This document shows positions 1 through 8,045 of a stretch of DNA of 21,649 nt, piece by piece. The translations under genes and the position numbers were made by a program. The notes under the pieces were generated by a model. That model was not told the origin of the DNA, searched no databases, and saw only the letters and a list, made by a program, of their open reading frames with translations. Numbering within the stretch: position 1 is the first letter of the stretch; the number at the start of each line of letters is the position of its first letter. The DNA comes from JAIVJN01 sp036732565 (lineage in GTDB: Bacteria > Acidobacteriota > Vicinamibacteria > Vicinamibacterales > UBA2999), in contig DAINCF010000042.1 of the NCBI GenBank assembly GCA_036732565.1, positions 1-21,649 of the forward strand, read 5' to 3'.

Positions 1-18
1 CGCGTCGCGCACTCGTAG
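1..18 (+). CDS. C-terminal tail of an upstream gene, possibly the partner ABC half-transporter
   Basis: Reading frame 1 is open from the left edge and gives R-V-A-H-S followed by TAG. The next gene begins 8 bases later, so the two are probably co-transcribed. Five residues cannot identify a family. The ending V-A-H-S does resemble the V-A-H-A ending of the ABC protein downstream, where the His is the H-loop residue. ABC exporter halves are often encoded as adjacent pairs, so I infer this may be the end of the other half. This is a weak inference from very little sequence. Confidence 0.35.
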   Translation, partial: RVAHS

Positions 19-26
19 GTGCTCGA

Positions 27-1661
27 TTGGCCGACCTCGTCGTCGCCCGTTGCTGGATGCTCCGCCCGACGCCCGCCGCGTCGTTGTGGGAGCACATGCG
101 TCACGCGCGGCTGCCGCGGCGGCTGACCGTGTTCCTCCTCGCCTATGCGGCGGTCACGCTCGCCTCCGCCGGATCGTGGTGGCTCATTGGCGACGCCGCG
201 CTCGTGGGCCGATTCGATGCGGGCACCTTGTTGGCGTGGAGCTTCCTCCTTCTCAGTCTGGTGCCGCTTGGCCTGTTTGCGATGTGGTCGCAAGGCGTGT
301 TCGTCGTGGGCCTGGGTGGGATTCTCAAACTGCGCTTGCTGGCCGGGGCTTTGAAGCTCGAGCCCGATGACACCCGGCACGAGGGTATCGGGCAGCACTT
401 CGCGCGGGTCGTTGAATCCGAGACCGTCGAGGCCTTGGCGCTGGCGGGTGGCTTCCTCGCGCTGGCCGCCGGGTTGGACTTCGTGGTCGCCGGTGTCGTG
501 CTGACGGTCGCCGGACGAGGCCTCCAGGTCGGGTTGCTCGTCGCGTTCGCGGGAGCCTTGATCGCGCTCGGTCTGCACTACCTCCGGCATCGCGAGCGAT
601 GGACGACGAGCCGCTTACGGTTGACGCACGACGTCATCGAGAAGATGGTCGGCCATCGCACGCGCCTGGTGCAGGAACTGGCCGCCGCGCGTCACGACGA
701 GGAAGACGATGCCCTCGAGCGCTACGTCGAAGCCTCGCGGTCGACCGATCGCGACGCCGTGCTGTTGTCGGCGATCCCCCGCTTCTGGTTGCTGGCCGGC
801 ATTGTCGGCCTGGCCTCGGAGTTCGTCGGTGGTACCGCGAGCACTGCGGCCTTGACGCTCGGGCTCGGTGCCACGCTGCTCGCGTTTTCGGCGCTGAGCA
901 AGATCACGTCGAGTCTGACGACGTTGGCCGACGCCGTCATCGCGTGGAAGCAGGTCGCGCCGCTCCTCGACGCGTTGCAGGTTCGCGAGCTGCGCGGCTA
1001 CGCCGATACCGTGGTCGAGCCCATCGGCCACGAACGCGCCATTCGACCGGGCGCGTTGATCGCCGCGCAAGATCTGACCTTCAGGTTTCGCGATCGGGCG
1101 GAGCCGGTGCTGCGCGGGTGCAACTTCCGCATCGCCGCGCGCGATCGCATTCATCTGAGCGGACCCTCCGGCGGCGGCAAGTCGACGCTGGTCTCGCTGT
1201 TGACGGGCTTGCGCACGGCGGACTCCGGTCTGCTGCTGCTCAACGGTCTCGATCGCGTCACGCTCGGCAATCGTGCCTGGCGTCGTCGCATCGTCGCGGC
1301 GCCACAGTTTCACGAGAACCACCTGTTCAACGAAACGCTCGCGTTCAATCTGCTGATGGGCCGCCGTTGGCCGCCGACGCCGGAGGACGTGCAGTTGGCC
1401 GACACGGTCTGCCGCCGATTGGGCCTTGGCGATCTCCTCGATCGCATGCCGGGTGGCGTGTTTCAAGTCGTCGGTGATACCGGATGGCAGCTCTCGCACG
1501 GCGAACGCAGCCGGGTGTTCATGGCGCGCGCGCTGTTGCAGGGCGCGGATCTCGTGGTGCTCGACGAGAGTTTCGCCGAGCTCGATCCCGACAGCTTGCG
1601 GCGCTGCCTCCCCGAGGTGGCCGAGCTCGCCAACGGCCTCCTCGTCGTCGCCCACGCCTGA
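27..1661 (+). CDS. ABC exporter half-transporter: membrane domain fused to ATPase, ends at the H-loop
   Basis: Fused permease-ATPase of the CydC/MsbA-like exporter type, which uses ATP to move a substrate across the inner membrane. Residues about 33-290 hold roughly six hydrophobic segments. The ATPase spans about 345-544: Walker A GPSGGGKST (379-387, K385), Q-loop Q427, signature LSHGE (489-493), Walker B VVLDE with D513 and E514, and the H-loop H543. All catalytic motifs are present, but the protein stops one residue after the H-loop His. Homologous ATPase domains normally carry a few dozen more residues. The frame is open to the left edge; I chose TTG 27 because AGGTG lies 5 bases upstream. 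ATG 57 is an alternative. Substrate unknown. The gene converges on the S9 peptidase, with a stem-loop between them. Confidence 0.85.
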   Translation: MADLVVARCWMLRPTPAASLWEHMRHARLPRRLTVFLLAYAAVTLASAGSWWLIGDAALVGRFDAGTLLAWSFLLLSLVPLGLFAMWSQGVFVVGLGGILKLRLLAGALKLEPDDTRHEGIGQHFARVVESETVEALALAGGFLALAAGLDFVVAGVVLTVAGRGLQVGLLVAFAGALIALGLHYLRHRERWTTSRLRLTHDVIEKMVGHRTRLVQELAAARHDEEDDALERYVEASRSTDRDAVLLSAIPRFWLLAGIVGLASEFVGGTASTAALTLGLGATLLAFSALSKITSSLTTLADAVIAWKQVAPLLDALQVRELRGYADTVVEPIGHERAIRPGALIAAQDLTFRFRDRAEPVLRGCNFRIAARDRIHLSGPSGGGKSTLVSLLTGLRTADSGLLLLNGLDRVTLGNRAWRRRIVAAPQFHENHLFNETLAFNLLMGRRWPPTPEDVQLADTVCRRLGLGDLLDRMPGGVFQVVGDTGWQLSHGERSRVFMARALLQGADLVVLDESFAELDPDSLRRCLPEVAELANGLLVVAHA

Positions 1662-1684
1662 GTTTTCCACAGCCGCGCACTTTT

Positions 1685-1715
1685 CTCGAAGGGGGCTGAC
1701 CCCTTCGAGGGTTTT
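1685..1715 (+). terminator. Stem-loop followed by TTTT, candidate terminator of the ABC gene (or a REP-like element)
   Basis: A perfect 10-bp stem, CTCGAAGGGG (1685-1694) with CCCCTTCGAG (1700-1709), has a 5-base loop GCTGA and is followed by GG and TTTT (1712-1715). It lies 23 bases after the ABC stop codon, between two convergent genes, which is where a terminator is expected. The T-run is short. On the minus strand the stem is followed by an A-rich stretch, so it would not be a classical terminator for the S9 gene. The same structure could be a dispersed palindromic repeat. Confidence 0.5.
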
Positions 1716-1752
1716 GCAACGTTTCTGGGTCCTGCCCTGTGGCTTCGAGGAC

Positions 1753-3780
1753 TCAGTTGCGGCTCGGGATCCACTCTTCGAACCACTCCAGATTGCGGCG
1801 CATCGCCTCGCGCTCGAGGACGGGCTCGTACAACACGTGTCCTCCACGCGGGTAGATGTCGAACTCCACCGTCCGGCCGAGCGCGCGCAGCGCGCGGTAG
1901 AACTTTCGCGCGCTGGCGATCGGCACACGCGGATCCCGTTCGCCGTGCTGGATGAGCAGCGGCGTCTGGACGCGCTCGACGAACGTGATGGGTGAGTGCG
2001 CCGCGTACGACTCGCGGTTCTCCCACGGCCGCTTGAAGTACTCGACCATGAGATCGCCGCCGTCGGGAAGGTAATACACGTCCGTCAGATCGCTGATGCT
2101 GGCCGCGGCCGAGGCCGCTGTGAAGCGTGTCGTCTGCGTGACGATCCAGTTCGTCATGTAGCCGCCATACGACGCGCCCATCACGCCGAGTCGATCGGGA
2201 TCCGCGATGCCTTGCGCGACCACGTGGTCGACGCCGGCCATGATGTCCTTGTAGTCCGCCTCGCCCCAGGCGTCGATGATGGCGCGGTGCCCGGCCTCCC
2301 CGTATCCCGAGCCACCACGCGGCATCGGATAGAGCACCGCGAACCCCGCGCCGGCCATCGCCTCCACCGGATAGGGATCGATCTGCCCGGGCACATGCAT
2401 GAACTGCGGGAAGATGCCGTAGGTGACGCCGCCAATCGGCCCGCCGTGGCAGTAGACCAGCAGCGGCACGCGACGGCCCGCGCTCCAGCCGGGCGGTGTG
2501 AGCAGCAGGCCCCAAATCTCCATGCCGTCGAACGATCGCCACGAGATCGGCTTCAACGCGCCCAGGGCCAGGCGTTTCAACTCGGGGTTCACGTCCGTCA
2601 GCGTCGTTGCGCTCCCGCTGACCGTGTCGCGAATCACGAGATCGCCCATCGAGCGGCCCTCAATCGCGCGGTACGCCAGCGTTCGGCCGTCGCGAGAGAG
2701 GCTGATGTGATAGTTGACGGTCGGGCCCGGCACGACGCGTTCGGCGCGCCCCGTATCCGTCGAGACGCGCACGATCGGCATCTCGAACATCTGCTCCCGC
2801 GTCGCAAACGTGCCTTCATTGAGCAGCGCGTAGATCGAGCGGCCGTCGGCGGCCCAGATCATCTCGCCAACCCAGGCGCCGTCGAGGTCGAACGACTGCA
2901 CCGCGCTGGTCTCGGTCGACCCGATGGGCGCCACGGCCAGCCCGCGCGGCGCCATCAGGCCCATCTGCGTGTTGGTCGTGACGAACGCGACGCGCGTGCC
3001 GTCCGGCGAGACCTGCGGCTGGGTGTTCATTCCCGCACGGTCGACGAGGACTCGCGGCTCGCCACCAGTGGCAGCGACGCGGTACAGCCGCGTGTAATAC
3101 GGGGCCGTGAAGCCGACGGCGGAGGTCGCGGAGTAGACGATCTCGCGTCCGTTCGGCAGCCACGAGAAGCTGTCGACATGATAGGAGGCCGGCGTCAGCG
3201 CCTGCGGGCTGTCGTCGACGGTCTGGCGCCACAGACGCGTCGCCGGCGGTGGGGCGTCGACGTGCGTCACGAGCGACGGGGGAGTGGGCTCTCGCATCAA
3301 GTAGGCGACGCTCGTGCCGTCAGGCGCCCATTCGTACGCGATCACACCCTGCGGGGCGCTGGTCAGCGCACGCGCCGCACCGTCGGATAAGGCGGTGACG
3401 AAGACCTGCGGGAGTCCATCGGCCACGCCGAGAAACGACAGCGTAGTGCCGTCGGGCGACCACCGCAGTCGCGGCGCCGGAAGCGCTGGCGTGAAAATAC
3501 GCGCATCCGGGGCGATGCGCGCGGGTGTCCCGCCTCGAGTCGGAACGATGAAGATCGCTGACTCATGTGCGTTGTTCGGAATGGACGGTGTCGACACGAC
3601 GTAGGCGACGCGATCGCCGCGCGGCGCGATCTCGGCGTCGACGATGGTGCGAAGCGCCATGAGATCGTCGATCGTGACGCGCCGACCGGTGTCATCACGA
3701 GCGCTGACGCCGATCGCCGCGGCCAGCGCGCACGCGGCGATCAGGAATCTAGTGGAGCGTATCGACAGGATTGCTGCCAT
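1753..3780 (-). CDS. Exported S9 family peptidase (prolyl oligopeptidase / dipeptidyl peptidase type)
   Basis: Serine peptidase that probably cleaves short peptides in the periplasm. The N-terminus has a Sec-type signal (hydrophobic run FLIAACALAAAIGV, then A-R-D-D after the likely cleavage site). Residues about 35-395 hold repeated WSPDG/WAPDG/VSPDG motifs typical of the S9 beta-propeller (WD40-like/PD40). The alpha/beta-hydrolase domain follows, with oxyanion-region HGGP (446-449), nucleophile in GASYGG (S538), D617 in HGERDPRVP and H649 in RGGH, so the triad is complete (numbering counts the TTG codon at 3783 as residue 1). I chose the ATG at 3780; the TTG just before it is less likely. 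Gene length is normal for the family. It lies 97 bp downstream of the LytTR gene on the same strand, with a 12-bp dyad between them. Exact specificity cannot be read from sequence. Confidence 0.93.
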   Translation of the reverse strand: MAAILSIRSTRFLIAACALAAAIGVSARDDTGRRVTIDDLMALRTIVDAEIAPRGDRVAYVVSTPSIPNNAHESAIFIVPTRGGTPARIAPDARIFTPALPAPRLRWSPDGTTLSFLGVADGLPQVFVTALSDGAARALTSAPQGVIAYEWAPDGTSVAYLMREPTPPSLVTHVDAPPPATRLWRQTVDDSPQALTPASYHVDSFSWLPNGREIVYSATSAVGFTAPYYTRLYRVAATGGEPRVLVDRAGMNTQPQVSPDGTRVAFVTTNTQMGLMAPRGLAVAPIGSTETSAVQSFDLDGAWVGEMIWAADGRSIYALLNEGTFATREQMFEMPIVRVSTDTGRAERVVPGPTVNYHISLSRDGRTLAYRAIEGRSMGDLVIRDTVSGSATTLTDVNPELKRLALGALKPISWRSFDGMEIWGLLLTPPGWSAGRRVPLLVYCHGGPIGGVTYGIFPQFMHVPGQIDPYPVEAMAGAGFAVLYPMPRGGSGYGEAGHRAIIDAWGEADYKDIMAGVDHVVAQGIADPDRLGVMGASYGGYMTNWIVTQTTRFTAASAAASISDLTDVYYLPDGGDLMVEYFKRPWENRESYAAHSPITFVERVQTPLLIQHGERDPRVPIASARKFYRALRALGRTVEFDIYPRGGHVLYEPVLEREAMRRNLEWFEEWIPSRN

Positions 3781-3805
3781 CAATTGAGCGCTCGGGGAGC
3801 AGTTT

Positions 3806-3832
3806 CCGGGCCGCTCCTAGGGAACGGTCCGG
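3806..3832. repeat. 12-bp inverted repeat between the LytTR and S9 peptidase genes
   Basis: CCGGGCCGCTCC (3806-3817) and GGAACGGTCCGG (3821-3832) are complementary at 10 of 12 positions around a 3-base centre TAG. Depending on the strand transcribed, one of the two mismatches becomes a G-U pair. It ends 25 bases before the peptidase ATG and 45 bases after the LytTR stop. No T-run follows on the minus strand, so it is a poor intrinsic terminator. It could be an operator or a 5'-leader hairpin of the peptidase gene. Confidence 0.4.
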
Positions 3833-3877
3833 TTGTGATTTTCAACTGCACATCCTACTGGTCATGTGATGGGGATG

Positions 3878-4834
3878 TCAGACGCCGTCGGTGCCGAGCG
3901 CGCCACGGACGTCCTTGAGATGACTGCGACTGACAGGCACGCGCGCGCCGGTCGAGAGCAGGAGCGTGTGCGAGTAGCCGTTGGAGACGAGCTCGCGGAT
4001 GGCGGTCCGGCGAACCCAGAACGATCGATGCGTTTGCACGCCGATCTCGGGTGCAATCTCATGGACCGCATCGCGGAAGCGATACAGGATCAGCTCGTGT
4101 CCCCGCTCCGTGTGCACCCGGATGTAATGATCCTGGGCCTCCAGGGCGACGACCTGTGAGAAGGTCGCGCTCGTGAGGTGCGCGGCGAAGGCGGGCACTC
4201 GAGGCTCCGTGGGCGCGTGGGTTTCGACGGCTGCCTGAGCGGCGGTGGTGGCATCTTCGGTCGGCGTGGCCGCCTGGACCTCGTCGTAACGGAAGCGTCC
4301 ATACCCGAAGACCCGCTCGAACAGCTCAGTGGTCGCGAACCAGAGGATCGAAATACCAGTGAGCGTCGTGATCACTCTGGTCAAGAGCTCGACCGGCGAG
4401 CCCAGCGGCAACGGCTGCAGCGGTGGTGCGTCGAACCACCCGAGCATGACGGTCATGAACAGGCGCGCGGGATAGAAGCTGATCGCGCCGCCGAGAACGA
4501 CGCCGAAGAGGAGTTGGATCTCGAGCGACGGTCTCCACATCCGCAGCGCGCGGTGCGCCAGCACCGTGCCCGCGTACTCGCCCGACCAGCGGATGAAGGT
4601 CAGTGGGATCCAGAACGCGATCGCCGCCCACTGGTCCAGATTGCGCGCAGACGATCCCGCCTGAAACCAGCCGAGCACGACGCCGAAGACGAGCGGGCAT
4701 CCGAGTAGGTACGCCCACACCACGGTCCGGCTGTTGAGCGGGGCTGGCGGGAAGCGAAGGCTCGCCTCAGAAGAGTTGAACGCGAGGTTGTGGGGGACCT
4801 GCACCAGCATAAGACGCATCCCCGCCAGCGTCAC
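3878..4834 (-). CDS. Membrane-anchored LytTR family DNA-binding regulator
   Basis: Transcription regulator with four hydrophobic segments (about 37-58, 67-82, 106-130 and 148-168), a low-complexity Ala/Thr/Glu linker (about 187-215) and a C-terminal LytTR domain (about 225-312). The LytTR signature is clear: ALEAQDHYIRVHT, FRDAVHEI, THRSFWVRR and a final VPVSRSHLKDVR. LytTR domains bind direct-repeat DNA sites; the membrane part may sense an envelope signal, which is inference. No receiver domain is present, so it is not a classical two-component response regulator. The start is uncertain: GTG 4834, ATG 4819 and ATG 4810 are in frame, and only the last has a purine-rich stretch (GGGGA) at a fair distance. 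It is divergent from the first TonB receptor gene, so it is a candidate regulator of that operon. Confidence 0.88.
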   Translation of the reverse strand: MTLAGMRLMLVQVPHNLAFNSSEASLRFPPAPLNSRTVVWAYLLGCPLVFGVVLGWFQAGSSARNLDQWAAIAFWIPLTFIRWSGEYAGTVLAHRALRMWRPSLEIQLLFGVVLGGAISFYPARLFMTVMLGWFDAPPLQPLPLGSPVELLTRVITTLTGISILWFATTELFERVFGYGRFRYDEVQAATPTEDATTAAQAAVETHAPTEPRVPAFAAHLTSATFSQVVALEAQDHYIRVHTERGHELILYRFRDAVHEIAPEIGVQTHRSFWVRRTAIRELVSNGYSHTLLLSTGARVPVSRSHLKDVRGALGTDGV

Positions 4835-4874
4835 CGGCGTGTCGCCTGCCCGCCGCGGTGGGCGACTCGCGCAG

Positions 4875-4891
4875 CGCCAATGTCACTGGCG
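4875..4891. promoter_or_regulatory. Dyad CGCCA-N7-TGGCG, copy 1 (candidate operator)
   Basis: The sequence CGCCAATGTCACTGGCG has perfect 5-bp arms and a 7-base spacer. It lies about 100 bp upstream of the first TonB receptor start and about 40 bp upstream of the LytTR start. A second copy with identical arms and spacing begins 55 bp downstream. The regulator is unknown. Confidence 0.45.
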
Positions 4892-4929
4892 AATTTTCCA
4901 CGTTTACCCACGAAACACCGATTGCCCGC

Positions 4930-4946
4930 CGCCAAACGTCGTGGCG
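4930..4946. promoter_or_regulatory. Dyad CGCCA-N7-TGGCG, copy 2 (candidate operator)
   Basis: The sequence CGCCAAACGTCGTGGCG has the same arms and 7-base spacing as copy 1, with a different spacer. It ends 44 bp before the receptor ATG, within the expected promoter or leader region. The centre-to-centre distance of 55 bp is close to a whole number of DNA turns, which would suit cooperative binding. No convincing -35/-10 pair was found nearby. Confidence 0.45.
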
Positions 4947-4990
4947 TAGTTCGCGGTGCGGATTCTAGCGCACTTCACCTGGAGGACGCC

Positions 4991-7900
4991 ATGAACGGGC
5001 GGTCAGACGCCATGAATGGTCTTGCAAGACTCGGATGGTGCACAGCATTGCTGGCGCTGGCGCCATGCATCGCGTGGGCGCAAGGTACGGCGGCAGCCAG
5101 TATCGCGGGCGTGGTCCGAGACCCGTCGGGCGCGGTGCTGCCGGGTGTGACGGTCGAAGCCTCGAGCCCGGTGCTGATCGAGAAGGTGCGGACCACCGTG
5201 ACCGATCACGAGGGGCAGTTTCGCATCATCGAGCTGCGCCCAGGGGCCTACAAGGTCTCCTTCGCGCTGCAAGGCTTCAATACCCACGTCCGGGACGGTC
5301 TGCAGCTCGCGCCCAGCTTCACCGCGACGATCACGGTCGAGATGACGGTCGGCACGCTCGAGGAGACGGTCACCGTCTCGGGCGCCTCGCCGCTCGTCGA
5401 CGTCCAGAACCTCACGCAACAGAAGACGATTTCGAAAGACGTGATCGACGCGGTGCCGACGGCGAAGAGCATGCTCGGCATCGCGGCGCTCATGCCCTCG
5501 GTCGTCACGCCGCCGGGCGCCCAGGACGTCGGCGGCACGAAGGGTGAGCGATCCGTCCGCATCTCCGTGCACGGCGGCAAGACCACCGACCAGCGCCTGC
5601 TCCAGGACGGCATGCGCTACAACGCGCTGACCGCAGGCGCGCTCGAGGGCACCGGCCGTGGCTACTACCCGAACCCGCTCGAAGCCCAGGAGATCGTCAT
5701 CGACGTCGGCACGATGGGATCGGCGGAGTACGGGCTGGGTGGCGCGCAGATCAACACCATCCCGCGCGACGGCGGCAATCGCTTCAGTGCGAGCTTCTTC
5801 ACGGCGTGGACCGGCCACCAGCTGCAGGGCGAGAACCTCACCGACGACTTGCGTGCGCAAGGGCTGACGTCGGTGAACGGCGTGCGGAAGGTCTACGACG
5901 TCAACCTGGCCGTTGGCGGCCCGCTGATCAAAGACCGCCTCTGGTTCTTCACCGCCCACCGCCGATGGGGCACGACTACGCGCGTCGCGAATCTTTACGA
6001 GGACGCCAACCTCGACGACTTCATCTTCACGCCCGATCTCGATCGGCCGGTCGATCCGATCGAGAACGACAAGCACCACGGCGGCCGACTCACGTGGCAG
6101 ATCAGTCAACGCCACAAGCTCGCGTTCTATTACGGCTGGCAGAAGAACCTGCAGGAGCAGCTGACGGGACAGCTCGAGCGTGGCAACCTCACGCGAGAAG
6201 CGAACGCGGCCTACTGTCAGCGGCAGGACCTTTCACAAGTCACCTGGACGCACCCGCGGTCGAGTCAGCTACTGCTCGAGGGCGGCGTGACCATCAGCCG
6301 CTTCGACTTCGGCAACTTCGGCACCGACCTCTCGCTCGCTGACTTCACGCCCTGCGGCTTCGGTCGCATCGACCGCGTCTCCATCAACGACACGACGCTC
6401 GGGCTGACCTACAACGGCGTCGGCAACCGCACGCTGAGCAAGTCGCACCAGACCAACGGCCGCTTCACCGTGTCGTACATCGCCGGCGACCACAATCTGA
6501 AGGCCGGCCTGTTCTACATGTACGGCCTGGGCGGCGGGCACCGCACGCGCACCGAACGCACGCCGAGTCAGATTGATGGTCTGCCGCTCGCCTATACGTT
6601 CAACAACGGCGTGCCGACGTCGATCACGCAGTACGCGACGCCGCTCTACACCGCCGATCAGTTGAATCCTGACCTCGGTCTCTTCGTGCAGGACCAGTGG
6701 CGCGTCGGCCGCCTCACCATCAACGCCGGCTTGCGCTTCGATTGGGTGCACCAATCGGTGCCGCCGCTCTCGGTCGAAGCGGGACCCCTGGTACCGGCGC
6801 GCAGCTTCGACGCGGTTGACGATGTGCCGAACTGGAAGGACCTGAGTCCCCGGCTCGGGGTCGCGTGGGATCCGTTCGCGGACGGCAAAACGGCGATCAA
6901 GGTCGGCCTCAATCGCTATGTGAGCTCGGCGGTGACAGGCGTCGCGAACTTGTTCGATCCCGTGAACTCGTCGGTGAACAGCACGACGCGGGCCTGGGCG
7001 GATAGCAACGGCAACTTCCTTCCCGATTGCGATCTGCGAAGCCCGACGACCAACGGCGAGTGCGGCGCGATGGCGAATGCGGCATTCGGTCAGCTGCGCA
7101 TCACGACGAACCCGGACCCTGACTGGGTCACCGGATGGGGCAAGCGCGGCTACAACTGGCAGGCGTCGATCAGCATCGATCGCGAGGTGATGCCGAATGT
7201 CGCCGTGCAGGCGGGGTACTACCGTACCTGGTTCGGCAACTTCAGCGTCACCGACAACCTCGCCGTGACGCCGGCCGACTTCAGTCCCTACTGCATCACG
7301 GCGCCAGGCGACTCGCGTTTGCCGAGCGGCATCAGCGGCCAACAGATGTGCGGCTTCTACGACATCAACCCGTCGGTGTTCGGACAGGTCAACAACCTGG
7401 TCACGCTCGCCGACAGCTACGGCAAGCAGACCGAGGTGTACAACGGCGGCGACGTCAACGTGACCGCGCGGGTGCGCGGCGTGACGTTGAACGGCGGCTG
7501 GAACGTCGGGACGGCGATTCAAACCGGTCTCGTCGCCGGCGGCGCGACGCAGTCGCGCACCGACAGCTGCTTCGTGGTCGACTCCCCGCAGCAGTTGTAC
7601 AACTGCAAGGCCGCCAACCCGTTTCAGCATCGCATCAAGCTCGCGGCGTCCTACGCCATGAAGTGGGACATCCAGCTTGCCGCGGTCTACCAGAACGTGC
7701 CCGGCATCAACTACGGCGCGACCTACACGGCCACCACGGCTGAGATTGCGTCGTCGCTGGGACGGCCGCTGTCGGGCAACGTGCGCACCGTGTCGCTGGA
7801 GCTGCTTCCGCTGTTCTCCGCGTTCGGTCCGCGGATCAATCAGTTGGACCTGCGCGTCTCCAAGATCTTCCGGATAGCCGGCGGCAAGATTCAGGGCAAC

Positions 7901-8032
7901 TTCGATATCTACAACGTCGCCAACGCCGCGACGCCGCTCTCCTACAACAACACCTACGGTCCACGGTGGCTGCAGCCCACGCAGATTCTCGACGCGCGCC
8001 TCGCGAAGGTGAGCGTCCAAATCGACTTCTGA
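4991..8032 (+). CDS. Oar-like TonB-dependent outer-membrane receptor with carboxypeptidase-regulatory domain
   Basis: Outer-membrane gated transporter of 1013 residues that would import a ligand using TonB energy. A Sec signal ends at A-W-A/Q-G (about residue 30). A carboxypeptidase-regulatory-like domain spans about 34-118 (ASIAGVVRDPSGAVLPGVTV; DHEGQFRIIELRPGAYKVSF). The plug follows (about 135-260; LLQDGMRYN, then INTIPRDGGNRF). The rest is a beta-barrel rich in aromatic and amphipathic strands, and the C-terminal residue is Phe, as expected for barrel assembly. The ATG at 4991 was chosen because GGAGGA sits 4 bases upstream; ATG 5012 is a second option. First gene of a tight operon with the two cupin genes and the NHL lipoprotein. 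The ligand cannot be deduced. No SusD-like partner is present. Confidence 0.93.
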   Translation: MNGRSDAMNGLARLGWCTALLALAPCIAWAQGTAAASIAGVVRDPSGAVLPGVTVEASSPVLIEKVRTTVTDHEGQFRIIELRPGAYKVSFALQGFNTHVRDGLQLAPSFTATITVEMTVGTLEETVTVSGASPLVDVQNLTQQKTISKDVIDAVPTAKSMLGIAALMPSVVTPPGAQDVGGTKGERSVRISVHGGKTTDQRLLQDGMRYNALTAGALEGTGRGYYPNPLEAQEIVIDVGTMGSAEYGLGGAQINTIPRDGGNRFSASFFTAWTGHQLQGENLTDDLRAQGLTSVNGVRKVYDVNLAVGGPLIKDRLWFFTAHRRWGTTTRVANLYEDANLDDFIFTPDLDRPVDPIENDKHHGGRLTWQISQRHKLAFYYGWQKNLQEQLTGQLERGNLTREANAAYCQRQDLSQVTWTHPRSSQLLLEGGVTISRFDFGNFGTDLSLADFTPCGFGRIDRVSINDTTLGLTYNGVGNRTLSKSHQTNGRFTVSYIAGDHNLKAGLFYMYGLGGGHRTRTERTPSQIDGLPLAYTFNNGVPTSITQYATPLYTADQLNPDLGLFVQDQWRVGRLTINAGLRFDWVHQSVPPLSVEAGPLVPARSFDAVDDVPNWKDLSPRLGVAWDPFADGKTAIKVGLNRYVSSAVTGVANLFDPVNSSVNSTTRAWADSNGNFLPDCDLRSPTTNGECGAMANAAFGQLRITTNPDPDWVTGWGKRGYNWQASISIDREVMPNVAVQAGYYRTWFGNFSVTDNLAVTPADFSPYCITAPGDSRLPSGISGQQMCGFYDINPSVFGQVNNLVTLADSYGKQTEVYNGGDVNVTARVRGVTLNGGWNVGTAIQTGLVAGGATQSRTDSCFVVDSPQQLYNCKAANPFQHRIKLAASYAMKWDIQLAAVYQNVPGINYGATYTATTAEIASSLGRPLSGNVRTVSLELLPLFSAFGPRINQLDLRVSKIFRIAGGKIQGNFDIYNVANAATPLSYNNTYGPRWLQPTQILDARLAKVSVQIDF

Positions 8033-8045
8033 GGAGCACACACAC

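Noticed and set aside
615..1928. 437-codon minus-strand frame across the ABC gene
   Set aside because: It is Arg/Glu-rich with no recognisable motif and lies antisense to a gene with all ABC motifs; a GC-rich shadow frame.
4790..4990. In-frame extension upstream of the first TonB receptor ATG
   Set aside because: The extra 67 residues carry no domain, precede a good Sec signal, overlap the regulator gene, and a strong ribosome site sits directly before ATG 4991.
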